From JAXLWB01 sp046328715 (GTDB taxonomy: Bacteria; Chloroflexota; Anaerolineae; Caldilineales; Caldilineaceae), in the NCBI GenBank assembly GCA_046328715.1, contig JAXLWB010000001.1, positions 1 to 64,000 of the forward strand: 64,000 nucleotides of DNA. The letters are read 5' to 3'. Both the position numbers and the translations under genes were made by a program. The notes under the pieces were generated by a model, which ran no database searches, was not told the origin of the DNA, and worked only from the letters and a program-made list of their open reading frames with translations. Shown here one piece after another: positions 7,155 through 16,380 of the stretch (position 1 is its first letter; each line of letters opens with the position of its first letter).

Positions 7155-10100
7155 TTAGGATTTACTGCGTACGGCTGCAATAAAGGTCAAAATTTGTTCG
7201 GCTTCCTGGCGCAGACGGCTGGTGAGAAAGCCAGGAATTGCTTCCAACTCGGCCAATGAACCAGGCGCACTGTGAGCAATTGTTTCGAGCAGGGGATTGC
7301 CCGCCACCTCAAAGGACTTGACCCGCTCTGTAATCGCTTTCTTCTGGCGCATCTCCTGCAACTTCATCAAAATCATGCGCTCCATGCGCGGCGAGACAGG
7401 CGGCGAACTGAGCAGCTTGCCATCATGCGTCGGCTTATCGGCCGCGGGTTTACTCTGTTGTGCTTCGCTCTGCACCTGACGTTGGGTTGTCAGCAAATCG
7501 CTGTCGCCAGTGTGGGCAGGATTCAGCTTGACCAGGTCCAGAATGGTGGGGCCATAGTGCTCCAATCGTTGTGCTCCCATCCCAGGCAAGCGCGCCAACG
7601 TCTCAAGCGAATCGGGGCGTGTCTCGGCAATCCGCAACATCAGTTCATTACTCATAATAAGATAGGTGGGTTGTCCTAATGATGTCGCAAGATTGCGTCG
7701 CCACAGCCAGAGCGCCTTTTGCAATCCCGTGTACTTCTCGATTTCGGCAGCTTCGGCCTCGGCCTGGGGTGCCACCTCGGGGGCCGCCCCATAATGGTTC
7801 AATTCTGGATGCTCGGACAGCCACTGTTCTGCCTGGGAACGTCCGCGCAGCGTGGGGGCCAGGACCATGTACCCCTGTCGATCGTATTGACGCAGCCGGT
7901 TATCTTCAAGCATTTCGTCGATCACCTGGATAATCGACGCTTCGCCCAGTCCTTTGAGCCGCCCGTGGTGACGGGCCTGGTCGGGCGTGGCAGGCGCACG
8001 CACCGATCCGGAGAGGATACGTGCCAGACCGCCTCGTCCCATCGGCTTGGGCAGGCTGATCAGACAATCCAGAATCATTGGCTCAATGTCAACATCATCC
8101 GGAATGACCAGCATGTGCGTTTCGGGTACGGGCAGATCGGGCCGTTTGCCAGTGCAGTTATCACATACGTCACACTTGCTGCGTGGGGGCGAGCCAAAGT
8201 GGGCATTAATATAGCCATGACGGCAGCTCTCCGCTGTGGCATAGCCGATCATTTCATCAATGCGGCGTTGGGCGACAGCCACCGACTGGGCAAGTAACCG
8301 TTCGACGCGCTGGCGGAAATGCTCCGGGTGTGGGGTCAGTTCGATCAACATCACCCGTTTGCTGCCTTTGATCTGGAGCCAACCTGCGGCCTGCCAGTCG
8401 AGCAGGATCGTTTCCGTTTCGTGGACTGGCCAGTGCATGAAGTTAGCCAAATCCGTAGTCTTGAAGGCTGCTGTTTGGCCGGTACGTAGAGCGAGCCCTT
8501 TGAGCAGACGGGTAAATTGGCGATCTTGGCTGGAAGCTGCAGCAAGTTTGTTGGGAATGCTGATGCTGATCTCTTGTGGAAGGTCAAAGCCGCGGTTGAG
8601 TAGATCTGCCCGTTCGAGCATGCTGATGGCGACGCGGACTGTCGTTTCATCGCTGTTGAGCACCTGTTGCAGACGGCGGGCATCGACCGGGCCGATCACC
8701 GGCTCTGAACCACCTGCGGCGGGCTCACTGGGTTTTGGCTCACTTCCATTCTCATTCTCAGTAGACGGATTGGTCACACCAAGTTGGGTGGCAACGGCGG
8801 CAAAAACTTTCTCCAGAAAGTCGACGCCATGCTCGTCAGCTTTGGCCCAGCGGCGCAAGTTTGTCCAATCATTGTTGCTGAAGAAGAGCACGCCCTGGCT
8901 CGTTTTGCCATCGCGACCAGCACGACCGACTTCTTGGTAGTAGCTGGCCAGGCTGCGCGGTGGGTGAAAATGGACAATAAAGCGAATGTCAGACTTGTCG
9001 ATACCCATACCAAAGGCGACCGTCGCCACTACCACGCGCGTCTTGTTAGCCATAAAGCGATCTTGAACGGCACCGCGATCGTCGCGTCCGGCGTGGTAGG
9101 CTTCGGAGGTGATGCCTTCCTGTTGCAACTGATAGGCCAACGATTCGGCACGATGACGGCTGTTGACGTAGACGATGCCGCTGCCCTGGGTCTCCTTGGC
9201 AAATTTGAGCAGCGCGGCCAGCTTCTCCTCTTCGTTGTTAAACTTGAGCGCCGAAAGATGAAGATTGCTGCGGAAAATGTCGAGCGTGATGACGCGTGCT
9301 GTTTGCTCATCGGCGGCGTTTGGCGTTTGCCGCTCCACATCACTGATGTACTCGACAATCTCGTCGCGCACCAGAGGAGGTGCCGTCGCTGTCATGGCCA
9401 GGGTGGGGGGATTGCCTAACTCTTTGCGCGCCTGCTGAATAAAGAGATAGTCAGGGCGGAAGTCATGTCCCCACATGCTGACACAGTGTGCTTCGTCGAT
9501 CACGAAAAGATCGAGCCCAGCACTACGCAGGGCACGCAAAAACTCACGCTGGCGCAGACGTTCTGGAGCTGCATAGACCAATTTGTACTCGCCGTGAGTC
9601 AGGCTATTCATGCGCTTGAGCAATTCTTCATCGCTCAGGGTGCTATTAATAAAGGTCGCTTTGCCACGCGCTGCAGCAGGCAAGCCTTCGACTTGGTCCT
9701 TCATCAAGGCAATCAAGGGGCTGATCACCAAGGTCGAGCGCTCGAAGGTAAGAGCCGGCAGTTGATAACAGAGCGATTTGCCAGCGCCGGTGGGCATGAC
9801 TGTAAGCAGCGATTCTCCACGCTTGATGACCGCAATTGTTTCGCTTTGGCCAGTGCGCAGGCGCATAAAGCCAAAGTGGCGCACCGCATCAAGTTGGATT
9901 TTGCGCTGTTCTTCCGAAGTTACATGGACAGACTCGGGACCATGTAATTTACGGTAGAATTCTTCCGGATCGCTAAATTCTCCCGTGGCCGAGGCAAGAA
10001 ACGGCCCGAGCTGCGACTGTAACTTCTCCATGGCATCGCGTTGGCGGCGAGCCAATTCAACTTCGACTGCATTGGCACTCTGTTGGTTGCCTAGCTTTGT

Positions 10101-10718
10101 GTACAACTTGGCTAGTTCTTGCAAGCCACTTTCGTCCATGTCGGACGGAATTCCGCCAAGCCGTTGCAGATATTCAGTGGCGCGGGTTCGCTCGCTCACT
10201 TGTGCTGCCAGTTGCGCAATAGTGAGTGTCACCAGCAGATCGCCCGGGTGCTGTACCAGATATTGCTCCAACAACGTGTGGGCACGTTCGTACTGGCCAT
10301 TTTCGGCGTAAACGCGTGCTGCCGTGGATGCCGCCAATGCATTGCGGGAGGCACTGCGCACCAGTTCATCGGCAATGGTGCAGGCATGGACCAGATGGCC
10401 CAAGGCAACATGGAGCATTGCTTCTGTCGCCTGACTGGTAATGCTTGAACTGCGTCGTTGACGCCGTTCCACTAATTCAAGCGCTTTTGTGTATTCGCCC
10501 AGTTTTTGCCATGCGCTTACCTGGTAATCAAGGAAGAGCAACAGTGGTCCATGCGCCTCTCGCAAAATATCGAGCAACTCCATCTGCTCCTGGGCTGTAC
10601 CCCAAATCTGTAGCACGGCTAGCAGCTTATCGCGCACATCGGGCGGCAATGAGGGGATGACCTGCCGGTCGAAACTAAATGCGCCAAGTAGGGTTATTAC
10701 ATCGGATGAAGTAGTCAT
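7155..10718 (-). CDS. recQ: RecQ-type ATP-dependent DNA helicase with N-terminal TPR-like extension
   Basis: 1187 residues, nearly twice the length of E. coli RecQ. Residues about 1-250 form helical TPR-like repeats (for example GQYERAHTLLEQYLVQHPGD). The SF2 core follows: Walker A MPTGAGKSLCYQLPA near 305-319, the DEAH box in VIDEAHCVSMWGHDFRPDY near 405, and helicase motif VI QEVGRAGRDGK. A RecQ zinc-binding site with cysteines C-x(n)-CDVCDNC lies near 835-858, then a winged-helix RQC region and an HRDC domain around 1010-1075. RecQ unwinds DNA 3' to 5' in recombination and fork repair. The TPR front end is unusual and suggests a partner-binding role. It stands alone on the minus strand; a TATAAT-like word at 10733-10728 lies just upstream of the ATG. 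Confidence 0.93.
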   Translation of the reverse strand: MTTSSDVITLLGAFSFDRQVIPSLPPDVRDKLLAVLQIWGTAQEQMELLDILREAHGPLLLFLDYQVSAWQKLGEYTKALELVERRQRRSSSITSQATEAMLHVALGHLVHACTIADELVRSASRNALAASTAARVYAENGQYERAHTLLEQYLVQHPGDLLVTLTIAQLAAQVSERTRATEYLQRLGGIPSDMDESGLQELAKLYTKLGNQQSANAVEVELARRQRDAMEKLQSQLGPFLASATGEFSDPEEFYRKLHGPESVHVTSEEQRKIQLDAVRHFGFMRLRTGQSETIAVIKRGESLLTVMPTGAGKSLCYQLPALTFERSTLVISPLIALMKDQVEGLPAAARGKATFINSTLSDEELLKRMNSLTHGEYKLVYAAPERLRQREFLRALRSAGLDLFVIDEAHCVSMWGHDFRPDYLFIQQARKELGNPPTLAMTATAPPLVRDEIVEYISDVERQTPNAADEQTARVITLDIFRSNLHLSALKFNNEEEKLAALLKFAKETQGSGIVYVNSRHRAESLAYQLQQEGITSEAYHAGRDDRGAVQDRFMANKTRVVVATVAFGMGIDKSDIRFIVHFHPPRSLASYYQEVGRAGRDGKTSQGVLFFSNNDWTNLRRWAKADEHGVDFLEKVFAAVATQLGVTNPSTENENGSEPKPSEPAAGGSEPVIGPVDARRLQQVLNSDETTVRVAISMLERADLLNRGFDLPQEISISIPNKLAAASSQDRQFTRLLKGLALRTGQTAAFKTTDLANFMHWPVHETETILLDWQAAGWLQIKGSKRVMLIELTPHPEHFRQRVERLLAQSVAVAQRRIDEMIGYATAESCRHGYINAHFGSPPRSKCDVCDNCTGKRPDLPVPETHMLVIPDDVDIEPMILDCLISLPKPMGRGGLARILSGSVRAPATPDQARHHGRLKGLGEASIIQVIDEMLEDNRLRQYDRQGYMVLAPTLRGRSQAEQWLSEHPELNHYGAAPEVAPQAEAEAAEIEKYTGLQKALWLWRRNLATSLGQPTYLIMSNELMLRIAETRPDSLETLARLPGMGAQRLEHYGPTILDLVKLNPAHTGDSDLLTTQRQVQSEAQQSKPAADKPTHDGKLLSSPPVSPRMERMILMKLQEMRQKKAITERVKSFEVAGNPLLETIAHSAPGSLAELEAIPGFLTSRLRQEAEQILTFIAAVRSKS

Positions 10719-11104
10719 TGTTCATTGATTATACTCGTGGTTGTCATTAAGTAATACTTCGGAAGCAACTGGGTGCACTTTAAGACGCCTGTAATCATCG
10801 CACGGGAAAGATTTCGCCGCCAGATGATTATGAGTTGCCTGCGGGCTAGAAATTGGCGAGGGATTGTACTCTTTTCTATAATTTATAGTATTGTATTTGG
10901 ATGACTCATGAGAGTTCAGTAGATTTGATAGGATTGTGCGTAAAAAGAGTTGGCCCAACCCTTTTATAGATGGGCAAAAAGTTTCTTGTTCGAGAATAGA
11001 GATGTTGACTGCACGAATTCTGTCATATCTTTGTTAAAATAGAATCATTACCTTGGGCTTTCTGGTTTTCCAGAAATTTTGATAGGGAAAGAGAGTGTTT
11101 TCGG
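10719..11104. other. Divergent intergenic region between recQ and fabF
   Basis: 386 bases that must carry the promoters of both divergent genes. On the plus strand TTGACT at 11005-11010 is followed 15 bases later by TATCTT, a weak match to a sigma-70 promoter about 70 bases before fabF. A short minus-strand frame at 10722-10958 has no recognisable features and is not called. I see no RNA gene. Confidence 0.35.
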
Positions 11105-12340
11105 ATGACTCGTGTCTTTATTACAGGGATGGGCGTCATATCACCGATCGGAAGCGATGTTGAAACCTATTGGCATAATCTTCTGGCTGGCAAATCGGGC
11201 GCAAGCAAGATCCAGCTATTTGACACAAAGGATATGCCCTACAATATCGCCTGCGAAGTGCATGACTTTGTGCCAGAACAACATATGGATCGCAAGGCTG
11301 CACGACGTGTTGCTCGTTCCACCCAATTTGCAGTGGCCGCAGCAAAGCAAGCGTTGCGAGACGCAAAATTTGAGTTGACAGACGAAAACCGCGACAACGT
11401 AGGCGTTCTGATTGCTACGGGTGGCGGTGGTATTACAGAGATAGAATTTGCCACAGAAGACATGGCAGTCAAAGGCTGGCGCACGGTCGGCCCCTTTGTC
11501 GTGCCATCGGCAATGGCCAACGCACTCAGTTGTCAGGTTTCGATTGAAGTGGGCGCTCGTGGTCCAGTGATGACCAGCACTGCGGCTTGTGCCAGCGGTC
11601 ACTACTCGATTATAGAGGGTTTTCACTTCTTACAACGTGGCGAGGCCGATGTCATTATTGCTGGAGGTTCGGAATCAGCGGTCTCCATGTTAACCATGTC
11701 GGCCTTTGGACGGATGGGCCCCCTTTCAAGTCGCACGGACGACCCAGAACATGCCTGTCGCCCATTTTCAGTAGATCGCGATGGTTTTGTTGCTGGCGAG
11801 GGTGCCTGTGTCCTAATCCTGGAGACAGAGGAGCATGCCCGTAAGCGGGGTGCCACGATCTACGCTGAAGTATTGGGTGGAAGGTTGACTGGCGATGCTT
11901 ATCACATCACGGCACCGGACCCAGAAGGCAGCGGTGCTGCCCGCGCCTTAAGTGGCGCTCTCAAAAACGCCCATCTTCGGCCCGAAGATATTGATGTCGT
12001 CTTTGCGCATGGTACTGGTACGGTTCTCAACGATGTAGGTGAAGCACGTGCCTTGAAAAAAGCCTTTGGGGAAGCGGTCTATGATCTCAAGGTGACCAGC
12101 ATCAAAAGTATGATTGGGCACTCGTTGGGCGCAGCAGGTGCTCAGTCGGCAGTGGCTGCAGTCTGTTGTCTCCGCAATGGGATGGTGCCGCCGACCATCA
12201 ACTACACCCCCGATCCACAGATCGACATTCCAATCGTCGGCAATGAGGCGCAGCCGGTTGATGCACGCTATGCCATTGTCAACGCTTTCGGTTTCGGCGG
12301 TCAGAATGTGGTCGCAGTCTTTGGCCGGGTCGATGAGTGA
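11105..12340 (+). CDS. fabF: Beta-ketoacyl-ACP synthase II (FabF)
   Basis: 411 residues, the normal length of KAS II. It shows the complete thiolase-fold catalytic triad: Cys162 in STAACASGH, His302 in AHGTGT and His339 in MIGHSLGAAGA. It starts MTRVFITGMGVISPIG, standard for FabF, and ends with NAFGFGGQNVVAVF. It extends acyl-ACP by condensation with malonyl-ACP in type II fatty-acid synthesis. No acpP or other fab gene is adjacent, and a strong terminator follows directly, so it forms a single-gene unit. A role in a secondary-metabolite pathway cannot be excluded, but nothing else here points to one. Confidence 0.93.
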   Translation: MTRVFITGMGVISPIGSDVETYWHNLLAGKSGASKIQLFDTKDMPYNIACEVHDFVPEQHMDRKAARRVARSTQFAVAAAKQALRDAKFELTDENRDNVGVLIATGGGGITEIEFATEDMAVKGWRTVGPFVVPSAMANALSCQVSIEVGARGPVMTSTAACASGHYSIIEGFHFLQRGEADVIIAGGSESAVSMLTMSAFGRMGPLSSRTDDPEHACRPFSVDRDGFVAGEGACVLILETEEHARKRGATIYAEVLGGRLTGDAYHITAPDPEGSGAARALSGALKNAHLRPEDIDVVFAHGTGTVLNDVGEARALKKAFGEAVYDLKVTSIKSMIGHSLGAAGAQSAVAAVCCLRNGMVPPTINYTPDPQIDIPIVGNEAQPVDARYAIVNAFGFGGQNVVAVFGRVDE

Positions 12341-12398
12341 TCGCTATACAAGCGATCTAGACACCGCTAACAGTCACAATTTCCTCCTGTAAACCCGT

Positions 12399-12442
12399 AA
12401 AAAAGTAGCGAGCAACTCGGTAGAGGGGCTCGCTACTTTTTT
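12399..12442 (+). terminator. Rho-independent terminator of fabF
   Basis: Stem aaaaaagtagcgagc (12399-12413) pairs with gctcgctactttttt (12428-12442), ending in a T-run. It separates fabF from the pilus locus. Confidence 0.9.
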
Positions 12443-12884
12443 TATACCTACCTTCTTTCGCCATTCTCCAACGACATTCTCCAAGTATCACTCATCGAAG
12501 CCCTCCTGTATTTTGAATGATAGTTGTAAGTATCTTGCAAGCAGGACGCACATTATATAGTGCTAAACTCAAAGTCATCACGACATTGTACAGGATTGGG
12601 TAAGGAAAATCGTTGTTTTCCAAGTTTTCACTCATATAAACGGTATAAAAAGTTTGTATAAATACTGTTTACTTACGATTAATGGAAAAGCGTCCTTAAC
12701 CTGAGAGATTTATTACAAGATAATTCGTGAATTTGGTTAGTAAAAAGTTGAATCAATACTGAATTTTTACTAACGATCTCCAGTAATATATGTAATATTG
12801 AAAGCTTTGTGTAAGAAATAGATGGATAAAGGCGTGCTACAATAACGCCAAGCCAAGGTAAACGTAAATTAAAGGTGGCGAACA
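12443..12884. promoter_or_regulatory. Leader region of the Tad pilus locus with a candidate extended -10 promoter
   Basis: 442 A+T-rich bases without a credible gene. TGCTACAAT at 12835-12843 fits an extended -10 box 42 bases before the first pilus gene; no good -35 is seen, so a transcription factor may be needed. The remainder shows no clear repeat. Confidence 0.4.
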
Positions 12885-13364
12885 ATGATGAAAAAACTTC
12901 AAAGTGTGCGAGAGAAATTGAACTCGGTTCGTTTCCTAAACAAGGCGATCCTGTTTGCAAAAGAAGAGACTGGAACGACCATTGTTGAGTTTGCCTTTGC
13001 TGGTATCATCCTGGTAGGAGTGACATTTGGGATGATAGATTTTAGCTCAATTCTTTATGCCCGAAATGCTGTTCAATCTGCTGCGCAAGAAGGTGCTCGC
13101 GAAGCCATTATGCTTGAAGATGATGGCTCACTTCGCTACAACGATATTCGGGAAGCGGTCAAGGACAAACTGATTCTGCTTGATCCTGGCAAAGCCGATA
13201 TTTCGATCAACATGCTTGATGAGGAAACCGTTGAAGTGGAAGTTCAGTACCCAGTTGAGTTCATCACTCCTGTTGGCGGCGTTATCAGCCTGTTAAGTTC
13301 TGGTAACGGTAAATGGGCGAAGGGATGGACAATCGACACTGCAGCAAGAATGGTAATTCATTAA
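12885..13364 (+). CDS. TadE-family pseudopilin
   Basis: 159 residues. After a basic lead (residues 1-27) comes ETGTTIVEFAFAGIILVGV, a TadE-like hydrophobic helix with the Glu typical of prepilin-peptidase substrates, followed by the conserved MIDFSSILYARNAVQSAAQE and GAREA. The remaining 90 residues form a small beta-rich domain. TadE pseudopilins are processed by the Tad prepilin peptidase and are needed for pilus assembly. An AGGTGG lies upstream of the ATG-ATG start. It is the first gene of the Tad locus, 53 nt before the first Flp pilin. Confidence 0.85.
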   Translation: MMKKLQSVREKLNSVRFLNKAILFAKEETGTTIVEFAFAGIILVGVTFGMIDFSSILYARNAVQSAAQEGAREAIMLEDDGSLRYNDIREAVKDKLILLDPGKADISINMLDEETVEVEVQYPVEFITPVGGVISLLSSGNGKWAKGWTIDTAARMVIH

Positions 13365-13417
13365 AACCATAAGTGATGTATCAGTACACATTACTTCGGT
13401 GAGTAGGAGATAAATTA

Positions 13418-13603
13418 TTGAGTCAAATAGTAAGGTTATTAGGCACTGTGATTGACTCAAGCCGTGAGCAACAAGGACAAGGGCTGACAGAATATGCGCT
13501 GATTCTCTTGTTGGTTGCAATTGCGGTGATTGTGACAATCTCAGCATTGGGTGTAACTCTAGACACAGCCTATTATGAACGGCTTGCCTCAGAGCTATTC
13601 TAG
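13418..13603 (+). CDS. flp: Flp-type pilin 1
   Basis: 61 residues starting at a TTG with TAGGAGA eight bases upstream. It shows the Flp prepilin cleavage pattern G-QGLTEYALIL, with cleavage expected after Gly, Glu at +5 and Tyr at +6, followed by a hydrophobic helix (LLLVAIAVIVTISALG). The short tail YYERLASELF differs from Flp2. A TTG start and a weaker position suggest lower expression than the second pilin, so it may be a minor pilin. Confidence 0.88.
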   Translation: MSQIVRLLGTVIDSSREQQGQGLTEYALILLLVAIAVIVTISALGVTLDTAYYERLASELF

Positions 13604-13725
13604 TAGTAAAGGTTGTAAACAGTAAATTATCGTAGTACAGCTATTATCTCATGCAGTTTATTTTAACCGTTGTATCGTTTTGTTACTCATCAACAAGCAG
13701 CACTTATCAGAAAGGAAATAACACA

Positions 13726-13914
13726 ATGTTGACCCAATTAATCGCCATGGTGAACGGATTTGTAGCTTTCAGCAAGAACGAAGAAGGACAGGGTCTTGCC
13801 GAGTATGCGTTGATTCTGGTTTTGATCGCTATCGTCGTGATTGCCGCTCTGACCACGTTGGGCACGCAGATCGACACCGTCTTCGGTGACATCACCGCTG
13901 GCCTCGGTGGCTAA
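13726..13914 (+). CDS. flp: Flp-type pilin 2, likely major pilin
   Basis: 62 residues from the ATG at 13726, which has AGGAAA just upstream; a longer frame from 13651 is rejected because its extra residues are not pilin-like. The cleavage motif G-QGLAEYALIL is followed by VLIAIVVIAALTTLG and a Gly-rich end (DITAGLGG). The mature pilin would be about 40 residues, typical of Flp. The better ribosome site and the hairpin directly downstream fit high expression as the main pilus subunit. It is closely related to the pilin 125 nt upstream. Confidence 0.9.
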   Translation: MLTQLIAMVNGFVAFSKNEEGQGLAEYALILVLIAIVVIAALTTLGTQIDTVFGDITAGLGG

Positions 13915-13942
13915 TTTGAGCTTTGTTATCTAGCTTTGAAGG

Positions 13943-13975
13943 GCGATCCTCGTGTCAGGCGAGAGCGAGGATCGC
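13943..13975 (+). terminator. GC-rich hairpin after flp2, no T-tract
   Basis: Stem gcgatcctcg (13943-13952) pairs with cgaggatcgc (13966-13975). Without a U-run it is more likely to stabilise the 3' end of the pilin mRNA or attenuate read-through than to be a full terminator. Confidence 0.5.
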
Positions 13976-14154
13976 TCAGTTATACTCAATTACGCTATAT
14001 TTTCCCATTAATTTAACTTATTTCTCTGATCCTTACCGCTTATATATTTGCAACTAGAGATTCGAATAACTGCTTACAAGTGAAATGTTCTTACATAGTT
14101 AGCACTTATTACTCCATCATTTTTGTTTTAGCACTTATCAACTAGATATTGACT

Positions 14155-14188
14155 GAATCAACGTGATGCTCCGTCATCACGTTGATTC
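14155..14188 (+). other. Perfect 14-bp stem-loop in the flp2-tadE2 gap
   Basis: gaatcaacgtgatg (14155-14168) and catcacgttgattc (14175-14188) pair exactly around the six-base loop ctccgt. No T-run follows. It lies about 85 bases before the next pseudopilin gene and could be a processing site, operator or weak terminator. The 13976-14154 stretch holds nothing else clear. Confidence 0.55.
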
Positions 14189-14273
14189 GATCTAGGGGCA
14201 GGTTAAGGACACTTTAGTTTGTAAGCAGAATAATTTTGTTAAAGGCTTGAAGAAGGGATGTTTGAGGCGAAGG

Positions 14274-14699
14274 ATGAAGACTATGTGGAAACGAATTCGC
14301 AGTGAACGAGGATCGGCAATTGCAGGATTAGCATTGGCTCTGCCAATGTTTCTTGGGTTAATGTTGGGGGTTGCAGATCTGGGGCGAGGCTACATGACTT
14401 ATATTGCAATGTCAAATGCTGCCCGTGAAGGAGCTCGTTGGATCACACTCCATCCGACAGATCGCGCAGGTGGTATTGATCGCGCTACAGAAGAGATTAG
14501 TTCGCTTGGCATATCATCTGGCGCTTACCGCATTCTCGTGACACCCAGCAAAGCAACCTATCAACAAAACGAAGTAGTCGAGGTTCGGATTGAATACGAC
14601 TATGACATTATGTTCGGGGCGATACCAACGCTCAAAGATTTCACATTCGTCGTTAAGGCGAGCATGAATGTTATGTATGACCCCGCGGAATTATTTTAG
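14274..14699 (+). CDS. TadE-family pseudopilin 2
   Basis: 141 residues from an ATG with GAGG just upstream; a TTG at 14247 and an ATG at 14283 are alternatives. The sequence has SERGSAIAGLALALPMFLGL, a TadE/TadG-like processing region (ERG before a hydrophobic helix), then VADLGRGYMTYIAMSNAARE and GARWITL, the conserved TadE segment following the helix. The C-terminal domain is beta-rich. It shares the tadE-like layout of the first gene but is distinct in sequence, so the locus has two TadE-type proteins and one TadG-type protein. Confidence 0.82.
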   Translation: MKTMWKRIRSERGSAIAGLALALPMFLGLMLGVADLGRGYMTYIAMSNAAREGARWITLHPTDRAGGIDRATEEISSLGISSGAYRILVTPSKATYQQNEVVEVRIEYDYDIMFGAIPTLKDFTFVVKASMNVMYDPAELF

Positions 14700-14746
14700 T
14701 CGGTTAGCGGTAAACTTTGTGAATTCATCGAAATCGGAGGACTTAT

Positions 14747-16273
14747 ATGACTAGAACGCACCGAATGATTAATCGTATCAGTCGTTGGTTGCGGCAGGAG
14801 AACGGCGATGTAAGCCTTGTCTATATTGCAGGTGCTATGATTGTCATGTTGTTATTTGCTGGTTTGGCAATTGATGGTGGCAACGCATATTTGCAACGCC
14901 GGCGTATGCAGACTGCAGCCGATGCGGCTGCACTGGCTGGTGCAAGTGCGATCGCTATGGAAAAAAGTGATGCCGAGGTAGCTGGTGCAGTCGACAATCT
15001 GTTAACACTGAATGGTGCAGATTTGGGATTGGCTACATGGAATCGGCTTGCAGACCAAAAAGGCGTTAGCGTCTATGCGCGTCAAACATTTAATACGTAT
15101 TTCTTCAAAGCCTTCAATTCCTGGTCAGGCGCTAGTATTGATAAGCCAGACTACAGCAACATTAGTGTAGGCGCGGTTGGCAGTGCGAAATATAAGCCTG
15201 TTGCTCGCAAGGATGAACTCTTCCCTGCTGCAGTTGAAGGCTGTGACTGTATTAACCTGAAGCAACAAGTCACGATCAAAAAAGAAAACACAAGTCGACT
15301 CTGTGTCAATAACTCAATTCGTTACTGGAATCCTCAACACGAGTATGCCATTTGGCTCTACAAACTTGACTCGACGGAAAGTGGCAACTCTGATGCCGCA
15401 GTTTGGCACTTCAAAATTGTCAATGGTCCTGGAACATTTATGGAACATAGCGATGGCACTGCCACCATGTCCTTCCAGGTGAAGAACTACAAGGGTGAAG
15501 GCTGGAATGTGAACATATCGCTCAGTGGCAAGACAACGGTAAAAGGCCCAGGAAGCCCGAAGTTTTCGGCCTATACAGTCGATGCCAGCGAGTATATGTA
15601 TTACACCAATGTTGCTGGAACATTTACAGGTATTCCAGGTGGACGTTACAACGGTGCAGTATTGAAGATCACTGGGCATGGTCCTACTTTTCAGATGGGT
15701 ATCGGTGCCAATGTAATGCAGGCGCAGAAGTTCGGTGCTGCGAGCTGGTATGACTGGCAAGTGATTCGCCAACCCACAACCGGCAATATTCTGCGCACTC
15801 CAGATATTCATGGTGATGTGAACGTTACGCTGAGTTACTGCGATGAAAATGTCGATAATGATGAACCGACCGATGCTTCGGCCTGTGAATTCAACTGGGT
15901 CGACTGGGATAGCGATGCTCCTACAGGTGGTGAATTAACTGCTGCCATGTCGAATCCCAACAAGAGTGGTGCCTGGTCGATCGGGGATCGTGTAAAGGTT
16001 GGACCGAAAGTCTACGATGTTCAACAGATCGCAGAAAAGCTTAGTAACGTCATTGATAAACCTCTGACAATGATAGTCTACGACGACACAGATGGAAACC
16101 CTGAAGATGGCTATGCTATCTGTGGATTTGCAAGTTTCATGATGACTGACTATCAGTTGGAACAGTGGCCCCAGCTAATTCGAGGTGAATTTACACCACG
16201 AGTCGTTCGAGCACTAGCGTCCAGCGATGATGCTTTGGACTTTGGTACACGCGATGTGTCGATTGTGCGCTAA
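14747..16273 (+). CDS. tadG: TadG-like pilus assembly protein
   Basis: 508 residues, ATG preceded by GGAGG. Residues about 15-60 read RQENGDVSLVYIAGAMIVML, LFAGLAIDGGNAYLQRRRMQ and TAADAAALAGASA, which is the TadG N-terminal domain (PF13400 type). The large remainder is extracellular, beta-rich and Gly/Asn/Asp-rich, with two CDC or CxC-like pairs (VEGCDCINLK; YAICGF). No VWA MIDAS motif is seen, unlike some TadG proteins. Its size suggests a surface-exposed tip or adhesin-like subunit, which is inference. A strong terminator follows. Confidence 0.82.
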   Translation: MTRTHRMINRISRWLRQENGDVSLVYIAGAMIVMLLFAGLAIDGGNAYLQRRRMQTAADAAALAGASAIAMEKSDAEVAGAVDNLLTLNGADLGLATWNRLADQKGVSVYARQTFNTYFFKAFNSWSGASIDKPDYSNISVGAVGSAKYKPVARKDELFPAAVEGCDCINLKQQVTIKKENTSRLCVNNSIRYWNPQHEYAIWLYKLDSTESGNSDAAVWHFKIVNGPGTFMEHSDGTATMSFQVKNYKGEGWNVNISLSGKTTVKGPGSPKFSAYTVDASEYMYYTNVAGTFTGIPGGRYNGAVLKITGHGPTFQMGIGANVMQAQKFGAASWYDWQVIRQPTTGNILRTPDIHGDVNVTLSYCDENVDNDEPTDASACEFNWVDWDSDAPTGGELTAAMSNPNKSGAWSIGDRVKVGPKVYDVQQIAEKLSNVIDKPLTMIVYDDTDGNPEDGYAICGFASFMMTDYQLEQWPQLIRGEFTPRVVRALASSDDALDFGTRDVSIVR

Positions 16274-16345
16274 CTCACCTCAGACAGTCTGTTGTTGAGT
16301 GTACATAATCTAACTTGACAAGTTTCATATTTTTAAGCTTTCTCT

Positions 16346-16380
16346 ACACGGGTATGCATCTGCATACCCGTGTTTGTTTT
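16346..16380 (+). terminator. Rho-independent terminator after tadG
   Basis: acacgggtatgca (16346-16358) pairs exactly with tgcatacccgtgt (16361-16373), then ttgtttt. It ends the pilin/pseudopilin transcription unit. Confidence 0.88.

Noticed and set aside
8784..9419. Long open frames opposite recQ, including one of 211 codons
   Set aside because: They are shadows of the RecQ core, whose motifs are unmistakable on the minus strand.
10722..10958. A 78-codon minus-strand frame just upstream of recQ
   Set aside because: Composition and sequence look random and no ribosome-binding site is seen; it lies in the promoter region.
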